A stretch of DNA of 28,415 bases from Nitrososphaerota archaeon (GTDB lineage Archaea; Thermoproteota; Nitrososphaeria; Nitrososphaerales; CADDZS01), in the NCBI GenBank assembly GCA_027314685.1, contig DAHVAI010000476.1:1-28415 (forward strand), given 5' to 3'. Both the position numbers and the translations under genes were made by a program. This document shows, piece after piece, positions 14,826 to 21,515 of the stretch. The stretch's first letter is position 1. Every line of letters begins with the position of its first letter. Below the pieces are notes generated by a model, which saw nothing but the letters and a program-made list of their open reading frames with translations, had not been told where the DNA came from and searched no databases.

Positions 14826-15092
14826 TCAAGACTCTGTTAAATCATCTGCTAGACATTTGTCGCGCGTTCTGACGTGCTTTCGCAAACGTTGTAACTGCCG
14901 GTTGAGCTCCTTGACGCTGTCATCTGCGTTACCAGTGTGGGCAACAACAGCCCTAATTCCATATACAGAACTCCCGAAGGCATGAGTAGCAACATGCGCT
15001 GTTGCAACTGCCTGCCCAGCGGAATGCGTGGCAAAATCGCATAAGACTCCTTTGCCCTGACCTGCGCACATCACGTAGTACTGCAGCCGGTT
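14826..15092 (-). pseudogene. Truncated Imm-5-like (putative immunity protein) gene
   Basis: The minus strand encodes about 89 residues ending LADDLTES. The core GQGKGVLCDFATHSAGQAV, followed by ATAHVATHAFGSSVYG and a C-terminal LNRQLQRLRKHV helix, resembles the C-terminal half of the Imm-5-like putative immunity protein family (pattern aGhAvaTAHV.gHa..A..Ya). Full-length relatives carry a longer N-terminal helical half; here an in-frame stop at 15093-15095 cuts it off. A TATA box at 15129-15137 and a TTG at 15109-15111 lie upstream in another frame. GTG 15074 could start a short version. Family assignment is from memory of the motif; the stop and missing half are seen directly. Confidence 0.45.
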
Positions 15093-15128
15093 TCAAATCT
15101 GGCTTTTTCAAGACAATTCCGCGCACAC

Positions 15129-15137
15129 CTATAAAAC
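15129..15137. promoter_or_regulatory. TATA element upstream of the Imm-5-like remnant
   Basis: CTATAAAAC in plus orientation, readable in reverse as GTTTTATAG. On the minus strand it would start transcription near 15107, just at a TTG in a frame that does not match the Imm-5-like core. On the plus strand it lies about 100 nt before the aldo/keto reductase, so a nearer weak TATA (GGATAAGG near 15196-15203) fits that gene better. Confidence 0.35.
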
Positions 15138-15233
15138 GCTAGGATTGACTAAAAAGAGTCCGTTGTGAGTAATATGTGCCCTTTAGGTGAGTTAGGATAA
15201 GGCTCATTAGAGCTGCGTTGACTATTTCTGGTG

Positions 15234-16013
15234 ATGAATCTCAAGCCCTTGGGGAAAACCGGGGAGAAGATAGCTGAGATAGGCCAAGGAACCTGGAATT
15301 ACCGAGGCGGTGTGGAACCGCTTCGTTTGGGTGTATCGTTGGGAGCGACTCACATCGACACAGCTGAGATGTACGGAACCGAAGATGTTGTTGGTAGAGC
15401 TATTGAAGGCATAAGAGACAAAGTATTCCTTGCCACAAAAGTTTGGAATGATCATCTGCACCACGATGATTTGATGAAAGCCTGCGAAAAGAGTTTGAAT
15501 CGATTACGAGTAAAGCAGATTGACCTTTATATGATCCACTGGCCAAATCCGGAGGTCCCTATAAAGGAATCAATGCGCGCGATGGAAGAGCTGGTGAAAA
15601 AAGGCAAGATTAGGTACATAGGCGTTAGCAATTTTTCTGTAGAGCAGCTGAAAGAAGCGCAGGAAGCTCTCTCTTCGCAGGAACTAGTTTCAAACCAGGT
15701 AAGGTACAAACTTAGAGATAGGGACATTGAGAAAGACCTCATTCCATATTGCAAAAAGGAAAAGATAACCGTGGTCTCCTATTCGCCTATCAAAGGACAG
15801 GATTTGAAAAAAGGAAATGATGCGATAGACGAGGTTGCGACAAGGAACGGCAAGACGAGGGCTCAGGTTATGCTGAACTTTCTCGTATCGGAAGAAAACG
15901 TGGTCGCAATTACCAAAGCTGACAATCCGGACCACGTTAGGGAAAACTGTGGTGCGTCCGGCTGGCGCCTATCAAGAGATGATTTGAAACGAATCGACGA
16001 TGCCTTTCAATAG
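15234..16013 (+). CDS. Aldo/keto reductase
   Basis: A 259-residue NADPH-dependent TIM-barrel oxidoreductase that reduces aldehydes and ketones. The AKR catalytic tetrad is intact: Asp42 and Tyr47 (HIDTAEMYG), Lys69 (FLATKVW) and His102 (YMIHWPNP). The cofactor-binding end includes VVAITKADNPDHVREN. Length is slightly short for the family but complete. I choose ATG 15234; GTG 15231 is directly before it. No neighbour points to a specific substrate. A T-rich stretch (16014-16023) follows the stop. Confidence 0.93.
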   Translation: MNLKPLGKTGEKIAEIGQGTWNYRGGVEPLRLGVSLGATHIDTAEMYGTEDVVGRAIEGIRDKVFLATKVWNDHLHHDDLMKACEKSLNRLRVKQIDLYMIHWPNPEVPIKESMRAMEELVKKGKIRYIGVSNFSVEQLKEAQEALSSQELVSNQVRYKLRDRDIEKDLIPYCKKEKITVVSYSPIKGQDLKKGNDAIDEVATRNGKTRAQVMLNFLVSEENVVAITKADNPDHVRENCGASGWRLSRDDLKRIDDAFQ

Positions 16014-16023
16014 GCTTTTTCCC
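16014..16023 (+). terminator. T-rich terminator after the aldo/keto reductase
   Basis: GCTTTTTTCC begins immediately after the stop codon, a likely archaeal poly-T terminator separating this gene from the downstream pair. Confidence 0.4.
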
Positions 16024-16104
16024 TTGAATGTTAGATAACATCAAAGTGTCGGGTCGGAAAACACTAATTATCCCGGGGAAAGTCTAACAATCGCTTTTGG
16101 TATT

Positions 16105-16461
16105 ATGGAAATATCGATTTCAAAAGATGTCCTACCTTCAATAGAAGAGTTTGGGTTTGAGGAGACTCTTCTTGGAGACCAAAAAGACAGCCTAAAGCAG
16201 TATCGAAATTCGACCGGCTTGCACGCCAGAGAGTACCGAGATAAGTTTGTGATTCATCGCGATCAAGTCGATCCACGAGTGGACCCCATAGGCCATATCA
16301 TTAGAGACTCTCCAGAGACTCTTCTCTCTTTGGGAGGCGCCTTTATCGCTTCACGAAAGGTAGACTCGGAATCAAAGATGACTTCACTAAATCCGATCGT
16401 GTTTATTCTCGCGTTTCTCTCCTTGAACAGAGTGTTCCGCTTGATCAAGAGATTTTTGTGA
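16105..16461 (+). CDS. Unknown small protein with C-terminal membrane helix, coupled to UbiB-like kinase
   Basis: A 118-residue protein I do not recognise. The N-terminal 60 residues are polar (GLHAREYRDKFVIHRDQVDP), followed by a striking DPIGHIIRDSPETLLSLGGAF block at about 61-80. A C-terminal hydrophobic helix (NPIVFILAFLSLNRVF) then precedes a basic RLIKRFL tail. This fits a tail-anchored protein with a soluble cytoplasmic part. A TATA-like CTAATTATC (about 16065-16073) supports the ATG at 16105. Its stop overlaps the GTG start of the UbiB-like gene (GTGA), so translation is probably coupled and the two products may act together at the membrane. Function unknown. Confidence 0.7.
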   Translation: MEISISKDVLPSIEEFGFEETLLGDQKDSLKQYRNSTGLHAREYRDKFVIHRDQVDPRVDPIGHIIRDSPETLLSLGGAFIASRKVDSESKMTSLNPIVFILAFLSLNRVFRLIKRFL

Positions 16462-18071
16462 ATTTTATGCAGATTGTAAAGCCTGAGACCAAAAGGTTCC
16501 TTCATGTAGTCTGGAAGTTCATTCCCATTGCTTGGAACTACAGGCGAGACCGCCGCGAGATTAGGAGAGCCGAAGGAAAGCTCGTCCGTCCAGAGCGTTA
16601 CACAAAGCATGCTGCCAATGCAGTCAAGCTATTCATTGATCTTGGTCCTGCATACATTAAACTCGGACAACTGTTGTCAGTTCGCCCCGATGTACTACCT
16701 CAACCATACATCAACGAGTTCGCAAAACTCCAAGACGACGTACCACCGGCGAGGTTTGAGAAAGTAAAACCGATTATCGATGGAGAACTGAAGAGACCCT
16801 ACTCTGAAGTCTTTGACTCCTTCGACATGAGTGCTGTAACAGGAGCCAGTCTGGGACAAGTCTACCGAGCGGTCTTCAAGGGAGAGCAGGTTGTCGTCAA
16901 GGTGAACAGACCAGGAATTCGTGAGAAAGTCGCTATCGACACTAAGGTCTTGCGAAGGCTTGTTCCGCTGATTGGACGGTTCATCGACAAGGGTCTCCAG
17001 TATTCTGCAAAATCTGTGATCGACCAGTTCTCCGACACAATCAAAGAGGAGATGGACTACCGACTCGAGGCAGAGAGCCTTCTCAAGATCAAACAGAACT
17101 TAAGATCAGACAAGGATGTTGTGATACCGAAAGTGTACCTAGAGATATCTTCCGAAAAACTGCTGGTCCTCCAATACCTTGAAGGGATCAAGGTCTCAGA
17201 TGTAAAGAAACTTGACGAAGCTGGCGTAGATAGAAAGAAACTCGCACGACGAGTGGCCGAGATTTTCTTTAAGATGCTCTTGAGCCAAGAACTATTCCAC
17301 GCTGACCCTCATCCGGGGAATATTGCCATAAATCCGATAAACGGTTCAGGAGCAAAGAAATCTGCACAAATCATTCTTTATGACTTTGGCATGACTGGAA
17401 GTTTGGATAGCGCCACCCGTCTTAAACTCATTAGATTCTACACTGCCCTAGTTGACTTCAGCTCTTCGAGAGTAGTTGATATGATGCTTGAGCTTGGGCT
17501 ATTGCAGCCTGACGCAAACCGGTACGTGATACGCAGAGGGGTGGATCTTGCCCTAGCTGATATGCAGGGCAAAAAGGTTGATGAAAGCGAAGTAAGCGCT
17601 CTCCTCGAGATAGCAAACAGAACAATTTACCAGTTTCCATTCAAGCTCCCCAAGAACTTGGTGTTGTACATGCGAATGCTCTCCATACTCGAAGGTGTCT
17701 GCCTTACGCTTGATTCAAAGTTCAGGTTCGTGAAGATACTCGGAGGATTGCTGGAAGAAGAAGGATTGGTTGACGAAGCTTACAAAGCGGAGCTCCAAGA
17801 GGCTGTCAAGAAGATTAGCACTGCACTGGTGTCAGGCATCGAGGTCCTTCCTCTGCTCAAAGGTTACCTTGAGCAAAACTATGATCCGACCGGATTGAAG
17901 CTCGCAGAGCAAGACAAGAAAGGGAGTAAGTTTCTTCCTGGGCTGGGCGCCGGGATAGGGATCGCAGGGCTTTTCGCGTCTGTAGTCTACTTTGGAAAGT
18001 TTGACGCTAAGCTGGGATTTGTTGCTTCGCTGATCCTGCTAGTATTTTCAGTTGTCTACTGGAGATCTTGA
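16458..18071 (+). CDS. UbiB/ABC1/AarF family atypical kinase/ATPase
   Basis: A 537-residue membrane-associated member of the ADCK/UbiB family, which supports isoprenoid-quinone or related lipid metabolism in other organisms. Seen in order: the KxGQ motif (KLGQ, residues 68-71), the A-loop TGASLGQVYRA (128-138), the catalytic Lys148 (VVVKVNRPG), HADPHPGN, the metal-binding DFGMTG, and two C-terminal hydrophobic helices after residue 490. The KxGQ motif blocks ordinary protein-kinase access, so ATPase activity is more likely. It begins at GTG 16458, overlapping the stop of the unknown small gene. It abuts convergent hsp20 with no gap. Confidence 0.92.
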   Translation: MNFMQIVKPETKRFLHVVWKFIPIAWNYRRDRREIRRAEGKLVRPERYTKHAANAVKLFIDLGPAYIKLGQLLSVRPDVLPQPYINEFAKLQDDVPPARFEKVKPIIDGELKRPYSEVFDSFDMSAVTGASLGQVYRAVFKGEQVVVKVNRPGIREKVAIDTKVLRRLVPLIGRFIDKGLQYSAKSVIDQFSDTIKEEMDYRLEAESLLKIKQNLRSDKDVVIPKVYLEISSEKLLVLQYLEGIKVSDVKKLDEAGVDRKKLARRVAEIFFKMLLSQELFHADPHPGNIAINPINGSGAKKSAQIILYDFGMTGSLDSATRLKLIRFYTALVDFSSSRVVDMMLELGLLQPDANRYVIRRGVDLALADMQGKKVDESEVSALLEIANRTIYQFPFKLPKNLVLYMRMLSILEGVCLTLDSKFRFVKILGGLLEEEGLVDEAYKAELQEAVKKISTALVSGIEVLPLLKGYLEQNYDPTGLKLAEQDKKGSKFLPGLGAGIGIAGLFASVVYFGKFDAKLGFVASLILLVFSVVYWRS

Positions 18072-18461
18072 TTACTCTACTTTAACCCTGCCGACCCCTT
18101 TTATCGGCAGTTTAACGGTCAAGACGCCATTCTCATACTTTGCTTTTACTTCTTCATCCTCGCCAACATTGACCTTGACAGGAAGCTGGATTCTTTTATG
18201 CACGTGAACAGGTCGTTGTTCCCAGTGTGTGACACCGTCTCTGTCCGGCTTCTCTCTTTTTGCCGACACTGTCAAAAAGTGTTCTGAAAGATTTGTCTTA
18301 ATATCCTCTTTTTGAAATCCGGCCATATCCAAAACTATCACAAGATCAGATCCATCTTCGTACATATCTATTGGAGGCAAAATCATCTCATAGACGTCTC
18401 TTGATCTGGCGCCAATTTCTCGCATAAACTCTTTCGACAAGTGTTGCAAGAGCATGCTCAT
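18072..18461 (-). CDS. Small heat shock protein, Hsp20/alpha-crystallin family
   Basis: A 129-residue ATP-independent holdase chaperone. After an N-terminal arm (1-30) comes the alpha-crystallin domain: PPIDMYEDGSDLVIVLDMAG, LTVSAKREKPD, and the closing AKYENGVLTVKLPI with the conserved A-x-x-x-N-G-V-L motif. The tail lacks a clear I-x-I motif, ending GVGRVKVE, which may limit oligomer size. A minus-strand TATA (18485-18492) puts transcription start at the ATG at 18461, so the mRNA is probably leaderless; ATG 18455 is a second possibility. It ends directly at the UbiB-like gene's stop codon. Confidence 0.94.
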   Translation of the reverse strand: MSMLLQHLSKEFMREIGARSRDVYEMILPPIDMYEDGSDLVIVLDMAGFQKEDIKTNLSEHFLTVSAKREKPDRDGVTHWEQRPVHVHKRIQLPVKVNVGEDEEVKAKYENGVLTVKLPIKGVGRVKVE

Positions 18462-18484
18462 AAGCTTTCAAAGAGCATTTAATC

Positions 18485-18492
18485 GATAAAAG
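18485..18492 (-). promoter_or_regulatory. TATA box for hsp20
   Basis: CTTTTATC on the minus strand centred about 28 nt from the ATG at 18461. A second candidate (TTAAAT, 18478-18483) is too close to the start. Confidence 0.5.
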
Positions 18493-18536
18493 CGTATCTC
18501 GGCTCACTTGAGAAATTTACCTAAAATTGCCTTTGA

Positions 18537-18544
18537 TTTAATAC
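18537..18544 (+). promoter_or_regulatory. TATA box for the DUF5679 gene
   Basis: TTTAATAC predicts transcription start near 18567. This lies downstream of the in-frame ATG at 18556 and upstream of ATG 18598, favouring the shorter product. Confidence 0.45.
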
Positions 18545-18597
18545 TCAACTGAGTAATGCTGTTATACCAATTCGACGAGAAGGTCGGGCGATATAAA

Positions 18598-18738
18598 ATG
18601 GTACAAGCTTATTGCGTAAAATGCAAGGCCAAAAGAGAGATCAAAGACGCTAAGAAAATTACTATGAAAAACGGCAAACCCGCAACTCAGGGTGTTTGCC
18701 CGGTCTGCGGTACCAAGATCTTCAGAATTGGTGGCTAG
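18598..18738 (+). CDS. DUF5679 small zinc-ribbon protein
   Basis: A 46-residue protein with two zinc-binding knuckles, CVKC (residues 6-9) and CPVC (34-37), starting MVQAYCVKCKAKREI. This matches the DUF5679 family of tiny proteins known in archaea and actinobacteria, whose function is not established. The lysine-rich spacer between the knuckles suggests nucleic-acid or protein binding. ATG 18598 gives the usual family length; an upstream in-frame ATG at 18556 adds 14 residues but precedes the predicted transcription start. Confidence 0.88.
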   Translation: MVQAYCVKCKAKREIKDAKKITMKNGKPATQGVCPVCGTKIFRIGG

Positions 18739-18781
18739 GCTATTCTATAGAGTCGTTCGTTAATATCGTACGAATTCCTTA

Positions 18782-18846
18782 CCACATCTTTGTGGAGGTG
18801 GGCCAGCACGACCGCCACCTCCCAAAAACTTCACTCTTTTCGTGCT
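18782..18846 (+). other. Structured intergenic segment with overlapping stems
   Basis: Downstream of DUF5679. A perfect 8-bp inverted repeat GGAGGTGG (18794-18801) / CCACCTCC (18815-18822) overlaps a smaller hairpin CCACA-TCTT-TGTGG (18782-18795), so the two compete. AGCACG in the first loop (18805-18810) can pair with CGTGCT at 18841-18846. It could be the DUF5679 terminator (CTCTTTT follows), an attenuator-like switch or a small RNA. Confidence 0.35.
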
Positions 18847-19013
18847 CAGCACTTGAGGGAAAATTGGACTTTTTTCTGGAAAACGGCAAAAATGGCCAAG
18901 TATCACCATACTAAACAATTTGAGCGCGGAGCAGGCTTCTCAAGACTCATTATGGACTGCATGGCAGAGTCTGGAGAAACACCTGTTCTGATATTTTTCT
19001 TTTCCTGTTGTTC

Positions 19014-19424
19014 TTAGATGGTTGAGCTCTGGTACAGCTTTGGAAAGTATGCTTTCACGCTGGATCGAGCTAAGTAGTAGATAACAAGCGCCTGCAGGCC
19101 AGCGTTAAGGACTGAAACAGTCGACCCAAAGAAAAATGCCGTGATGTTTGTAAGAATTCCTAGAGCAGCTACCATCACAGAGTACGTCCACGCCCATCTT
19201 TTTCTCGTCCAGATGCCGTAACTCATAACGACTGCAAGGATACCTAGGATCGCGATTATTGTCGCAAACGCTCCGACATCTGCAATCAGTTTTGCGTTGA
19301 CAATTTCTGTTGTGTTACCTGTTTCGAGCAGCAGAGATACTGTGATTGAAAAGATACCAATGATGACGTCAAGGATCGCTATTATGACGACTCCTGAAGG
19401 CCTCTGAGGCGCGAATGAGGACAC
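19014..19424 (-). CDS. Four-helix membrane protein of unknown function
   Basis: A 136-residue integral membrane protein with four predicted helices (about 10-32, 48-70, 76-94, 98-118). It begins with the RPSGVVIIAILDVIIG motif seen in many small archaeal and bacterial membrane proteins. A conserved-looking RKRWAWTYSVMVA turn separates helices 2 and 3. I cannot assign a function. The GTG start at 19424 coincides with transcription start predicted from a minus-strand TATA at 19447-19454, so the mRNA should be leaderless. It is divergent from mscL. Confidence 0.75.
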   Translation of the reverse strand: MSSFAPQRPSGVVIIAILDVIIGIFSITVSLLLETGNTTEIVNAKLIADVGAFATIIAILGILAVVMSYGIWTRKRWAWTYSVMVAALGILTNITAFFFGSTVSVLNAGLQALVIYYLARSSVKAYFPKLYQSSTI

Positions 19425-19446
19425 GAAATAGTAATTTCGAGTTGGC

Positions 19447-19454
19447 TATTTAGC
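19447..19454 (-). promoter_or_regulatory. TATA box for the four-helix membrane protein
   Basis: CTAAATAG on the minus strand, centred 26-27 nt from the GTG at 19424, which fixes that codon as a leaderless start. Confidence 0.5.
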
Positions 19455-19508
19455 AGTTAGGCACGTACCGATTTCGCCACCATCGATCAACCATGGAGAA
19501 CGAAACAA

Positions 19509-19517
19509 GACTTATTT
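19509..19517 (+). promoter_or_regulatory. TATA box for mscL
   Basis: GACTTATTT is centred about 27 nt before the GTG at 19540, indicating a leaderless transcript starting at that codon rather than at ATG 19549. Confidence 0.5.
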
Positions 19518-19539
19518 CGGTGGAGTAAAGGGACTCGAA

Positions 19540-19938
19540 GTGACCATTATGACACAGAAACCTTCGACGGATAATGAGATACTGTCTGAGTTAAAGGAGA
19601 TAAGAAAACTTCTGACGCCAGCCCCAGCCGCGCCTCCACCTAAAGGAATGAAAAATGAATTCATGACATTCCTTTCCCAATACAAGGTGCTCGGACTCGC
19701 AGTCGCCTTTATCCTGGGAATTTATTTGGGCGCAGTTGTACAAGCGCTAGTCAAAGACATCATATTGCCCCCGATTTCTCTCCTGCTGGGTGCCGGAGGA
19801 GGATCAGCATTTGAAACAGCAACTGCCGGTCCATTCTTAGTGGGAGACTTCTCACTTGCTGTACTTACTTTTATCATCGTTGCTCTCGTCATCTTCTTGA
19901 TGGTGAAAATAGCGACGAAGTGGGGCCTAAACAAGTAG
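19540..19938 (+). CDS. mscL: Large-conductance mechanosensitive channel MscL
   Basis: An osmotic safety valve of the cytoplasmic membrane, 132 residues. The MscL core starts with FMTFLSQYKVLGLAVAFILG (about residues 42-61). The pore helix continues into VVQALVKDIILPPISLLLG, and the second helix is FSLAVLTFIIVALVIFLMV. An N-terminal extension of about 38 residues (LSELKEIRKLLTPAPAAPPP) combines a short coiled coil with a proline-rich linker and replaces the short N-terminal helix of bacterial MscL. The periplasmic loop is short. The C-terminal bundle is missing: the protein ends at ATKWGLNK. Confidence 0.93.
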   Translation: MTIMTQKPSTDNEILSELKEIRKLLTPAPAAPPPKGMKNEFMTFLSQYKVLGLAVAFILGIYLGAVVQALVKDIILPPISLLLGAGGGSAFETATAGPFLVGDFSLAVLTFIIVALVIFLMVKIATKWGLNK

Positions 19939-19948
19939 ATAGGCAGAA

Positions 19949-19956
19949 TCTATATC
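19949..19956 (+). promoter_or_regulatory. TATA box for the RAM-domain gene
   Basis: TCTATATC is centred about 29 nt before the ATG at 19982, predicting a nearly leaderless transcript. Confidence 0.55.
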
Positions 19957-19981
19957 AACATGGCATGAGATCATGTAGCAA

Positions 19982-20206
19982 ATGAGTACTGCATTCATTC
20001 TCCTAAACGTAGATCCTGGGCACGAAGAAGAAGTCATCAAGACTGTTAGGGCCACGAGTCGGGTGAGCGAGGCTCACAGGATCTACGGAATTTATGACAC
20101 AATAGTCAAGGTCACTGGAGAATCAGACGAGATCAAGAAGACAATCATGCAGATTAGGAGCTTGCATCACATCAGGTCCACACTCACCCTTACTGTCATA
20201 GAATAG
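19982..20206 (+). CDS. Stand-alone Lrp/AsnC RAM (ligand-binding) domain protein
   Basis: A 74-residue protein equal to the C-terminal effector domain of Lrp/AsnC regulators without the DNA-binding helix-turn-helix: AFILLNVDPGHEEEVIK, then SEAHRIYGIYDTIVKVTG and LHHIRSTLTLTVIE. Such stand-alone RAM proteins form ring oligomers that bind amino acids, and may modulate full-length Lrp proteins by hetero-assembly. None is encoded nearby. It has its own TATA box. Complete for this class. Confidence 0.9.
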   Translation: MSTAFILLNVDPGHEEEVIKTVRATSRVSEAHRIYGIYDTIVKVTGESDEIKKTIMQIRSLHHIRSTLTLTVIE

Positions 20207-20384
20207 AATTTTTACTCTTTGAGACAGCGGGACACAGTCGCTCGTCGTGTTAATCATTTTAGTTTCTTTTCTTTCGATACATGTAACACTGCACACAGGC
20301 AATTCAACAGGCACACTCAAAAGTAGAACCGCCTGATATCGCATTCTAAGAGGCAGGTCACTTGCCCTCTGGCAAAGAATTGAA

Positions 20385-20394
20385 TTAAAATATT
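20385..20394 (+). promoter_or_regulatory. TATA box for the 20424-21215 operon
   Basis: TTAAAATATT is centred about 35 nt before the TTG at 20424, giving a leader of about 8 nt. Confidence 0.45.
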
Positions 20395-20423
20395 GATGAC
20401 GAAATCTTTAAGGGATAAGCGCC

Positions 20424-20705
20424 TTGTCTGCTCGAAACGTGTTCTTTGGCGCAACCCTTGCGGTTTGCGCCTTTCTGTGGGATCTGGAGACAAACCTTGC
20501 GAGTGGATTCTTGGAAGGCGCGAGAACCTTAGTGCAGTACCTCCCCTTCCTTGTCGCCCGTATTCCATTCGCGATCCCTCACGGGCTTAGTGACTTTGTG
20601 TTCGGAGCAACTCTAGCTCCCACAGCCATATTGTATCTAAGGCGCTATTCTGGCAAAATGAAAAATATAGAGAGAGTTGCTTTGAAAGCAACTCAACAGG
20701 AGTAG
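20424..20705 (+). CDS. Small membrane protein of unknown function with internal FGATLA repeat
   Basis: A 93-residue protein I do not recognise. Two hydrophobic helices carry a shared motif: NVFFGATLAVCAFLWD near residue 5 and DFVFGATLAPTAILYL near residue 57, suggesting internal duplication. They are joined by an amphipathic segment (YLPFLVARIPFAIPHG). The C-terminus is basic and polar. TTG start at 20424 is supported by the TATA at 20385-20394. The next gene begins 9 bp after the stop with GGAG in between, so the two form an operon and probably act together at the membrane. Confidence 0.65.
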   Translation: MSARNVFFGATLAVCAFLWDLETNLASGFLEGARTLVQYLPFLVARIPFAIPHGLSDFVFGATLAPTAILYLRRYSGKMKNIERVALKATQQE

Positions 20706-20714
20706 TAAAACAAG

Positions 20715-21215
20715 TTGTCCTCCACTTCAAAGACTTTGTATGGAGTGATAGCAGTACTTGTGGCAATCGTGATCATAGTGTCAAGCGTTGGTGGACTGTA
20801 CTACACAAAGTACTTGCAGGTAGCTTCGGATAACTCCATCTACGTTAGCAAGTTGCACGACCTGGGAGTGAAATACACGCCGAACATATTGATCGATTAC
20901 AACAACGGTACCTATACTTGGTACAATGAAACCTCACTACCGCCAGGTTCGAACTTGTACACGGCAACGATTCTCATAATGAACGGCAATGTTAACGCTA
21001 CCTACAGCGCCGAATTTGGAGAGCATCTCGTGACAGGGCTGGGCGCAGTCGAGAACACGAATACTCAGTTCTGGTGGATATGGACTTACAATGCGACCTC
21101 GTCGTGGCAAATTGCAGTGTTAGGCGCGGATCAACTACCGATCACTAACGGCGTGGTTTACGCTTGGACTTTTTGTGGAATGGATAGCTCAGGTAATCCG
21201 GCTTGCACTCCCTGA
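20715..21215 (+). CDS. Membrane-anchored exported protein, DUF4430-like
   Basis: A 166-residue protein with an N-terminal signal anchor (LYGVIAVLVAIVIIVSSVGG, residues 8-27) and an extracellular domain of about 135 residues. The C-terminal part has WWIWTYNATSSWQIAVLGAD and VVYAWTFCG. These resemble the W-x-x-Y...G...GD-x-v-x-W-x-y pattern of DUF4430/transcobalamin-like domains, which bind small ligands at the surface; that is a weak match. Several N-x-S/T sites (NGT, NET, NAT) would allow N-glycosylation. TTG start 20715 has GGAG at 20699-20702, 12 nt upstream, fitting an operon-internal leadered start after the 93-residue membrane protein. Confidence 0.7.
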   Translation: MSSTSKTLYGVIAVLVAIVIIVSSVGGLYYTKYLQVASDNSIYVSKLHDLGVKYTPNILIDYNNGTYTWYNETSLPPGSNLYTATILIMNGNVNATYSAEFGEHLVTGLGAVENTNTQFWWIWTYNATSSWQIAVLGADQLPITNGVVYAWTFCGMDSSGNPACTP

Positions 21216-21248
21216 TTCCGAAAAACTCTCACTTGATCCATACAGTCT

Positions 21249-21462
21249 CTAAAGCTTCCACATAAACAAACCATAGGCAAGATCCACAAAAAAGATGAGA
21301 GGAAAACTAGCTTCAGAAATTACTCCAATGAAGACTATTGGAATCACCAATCCTGCCGCTAGCGCTATTAGTTGCCTAGAGTTATTCTGTCTGCTGAAAG
21401 CCCATTCCTGTAGTGTACTTCTGCGAAAAAGATCGAAGTTTTACGTATTGCCAATTTGCCAC
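21249..21462 (-). pseudogene. Frameshifted small two-helix membrane protein gene
   Basis: On the minus strand a GTG at 21460-21462 starts MANWQYV and sits 26 nt from the TATA shared with the aminotransferase gene. One base of extra A in the AAAA run at 21437-21440 breaks the frame. Skipping it joins to NFDLFRRSTLQEWAFSRQ, then LIALAAGLVIPIVFIGVI and SFPLIFFVDLAYGLFMWKL up to a stop at 21249-21251, a plausible 70-residue protein with two membrane helices. The downstream frame has no start codon of its own before the first helix. A real mutation, a sequencing error or slippage are all possible. Family unknown. Confidence 0.5.
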
Positions 21463-21482
21463 AGTCGCTAGTTCTTTAGTTA

Positions 21483-21490
21483 GGTTTATT
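21483..21490. promoter_or_regulatory. Shared bidirectional TATA element
   Basis: GGTTTATT on the plus strand predicts start near 21513, 3 nt before the aminotransferase ATG (21516). The reverse (AATAAACC) predicts start near 21460, exactly at the GTG of the frameshifted small membrane gene. Confidence 0.5.
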
Positions 21491-21515
21491 GTCGAGATCT
21501 CGAATCCACATATTC

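Noticed and set aside
18892..19017. 41-codon open frame (starting MAKYHHTKQFERG) ending in overlap with the minus-strand membrane gene
   Set aside because: The C-terminal FFFSCCS comes from a T-rich run that looks like a terminator; no TATA box at the right distance. A weak candidate only.
20207..20384. Weak hairpin (GGCA/TGCC near 20353) and T-rich stretch after the RAM-domain gene
   Set aside because: The stem is only four base pairs, too weak to call beyond a possible terminator region.
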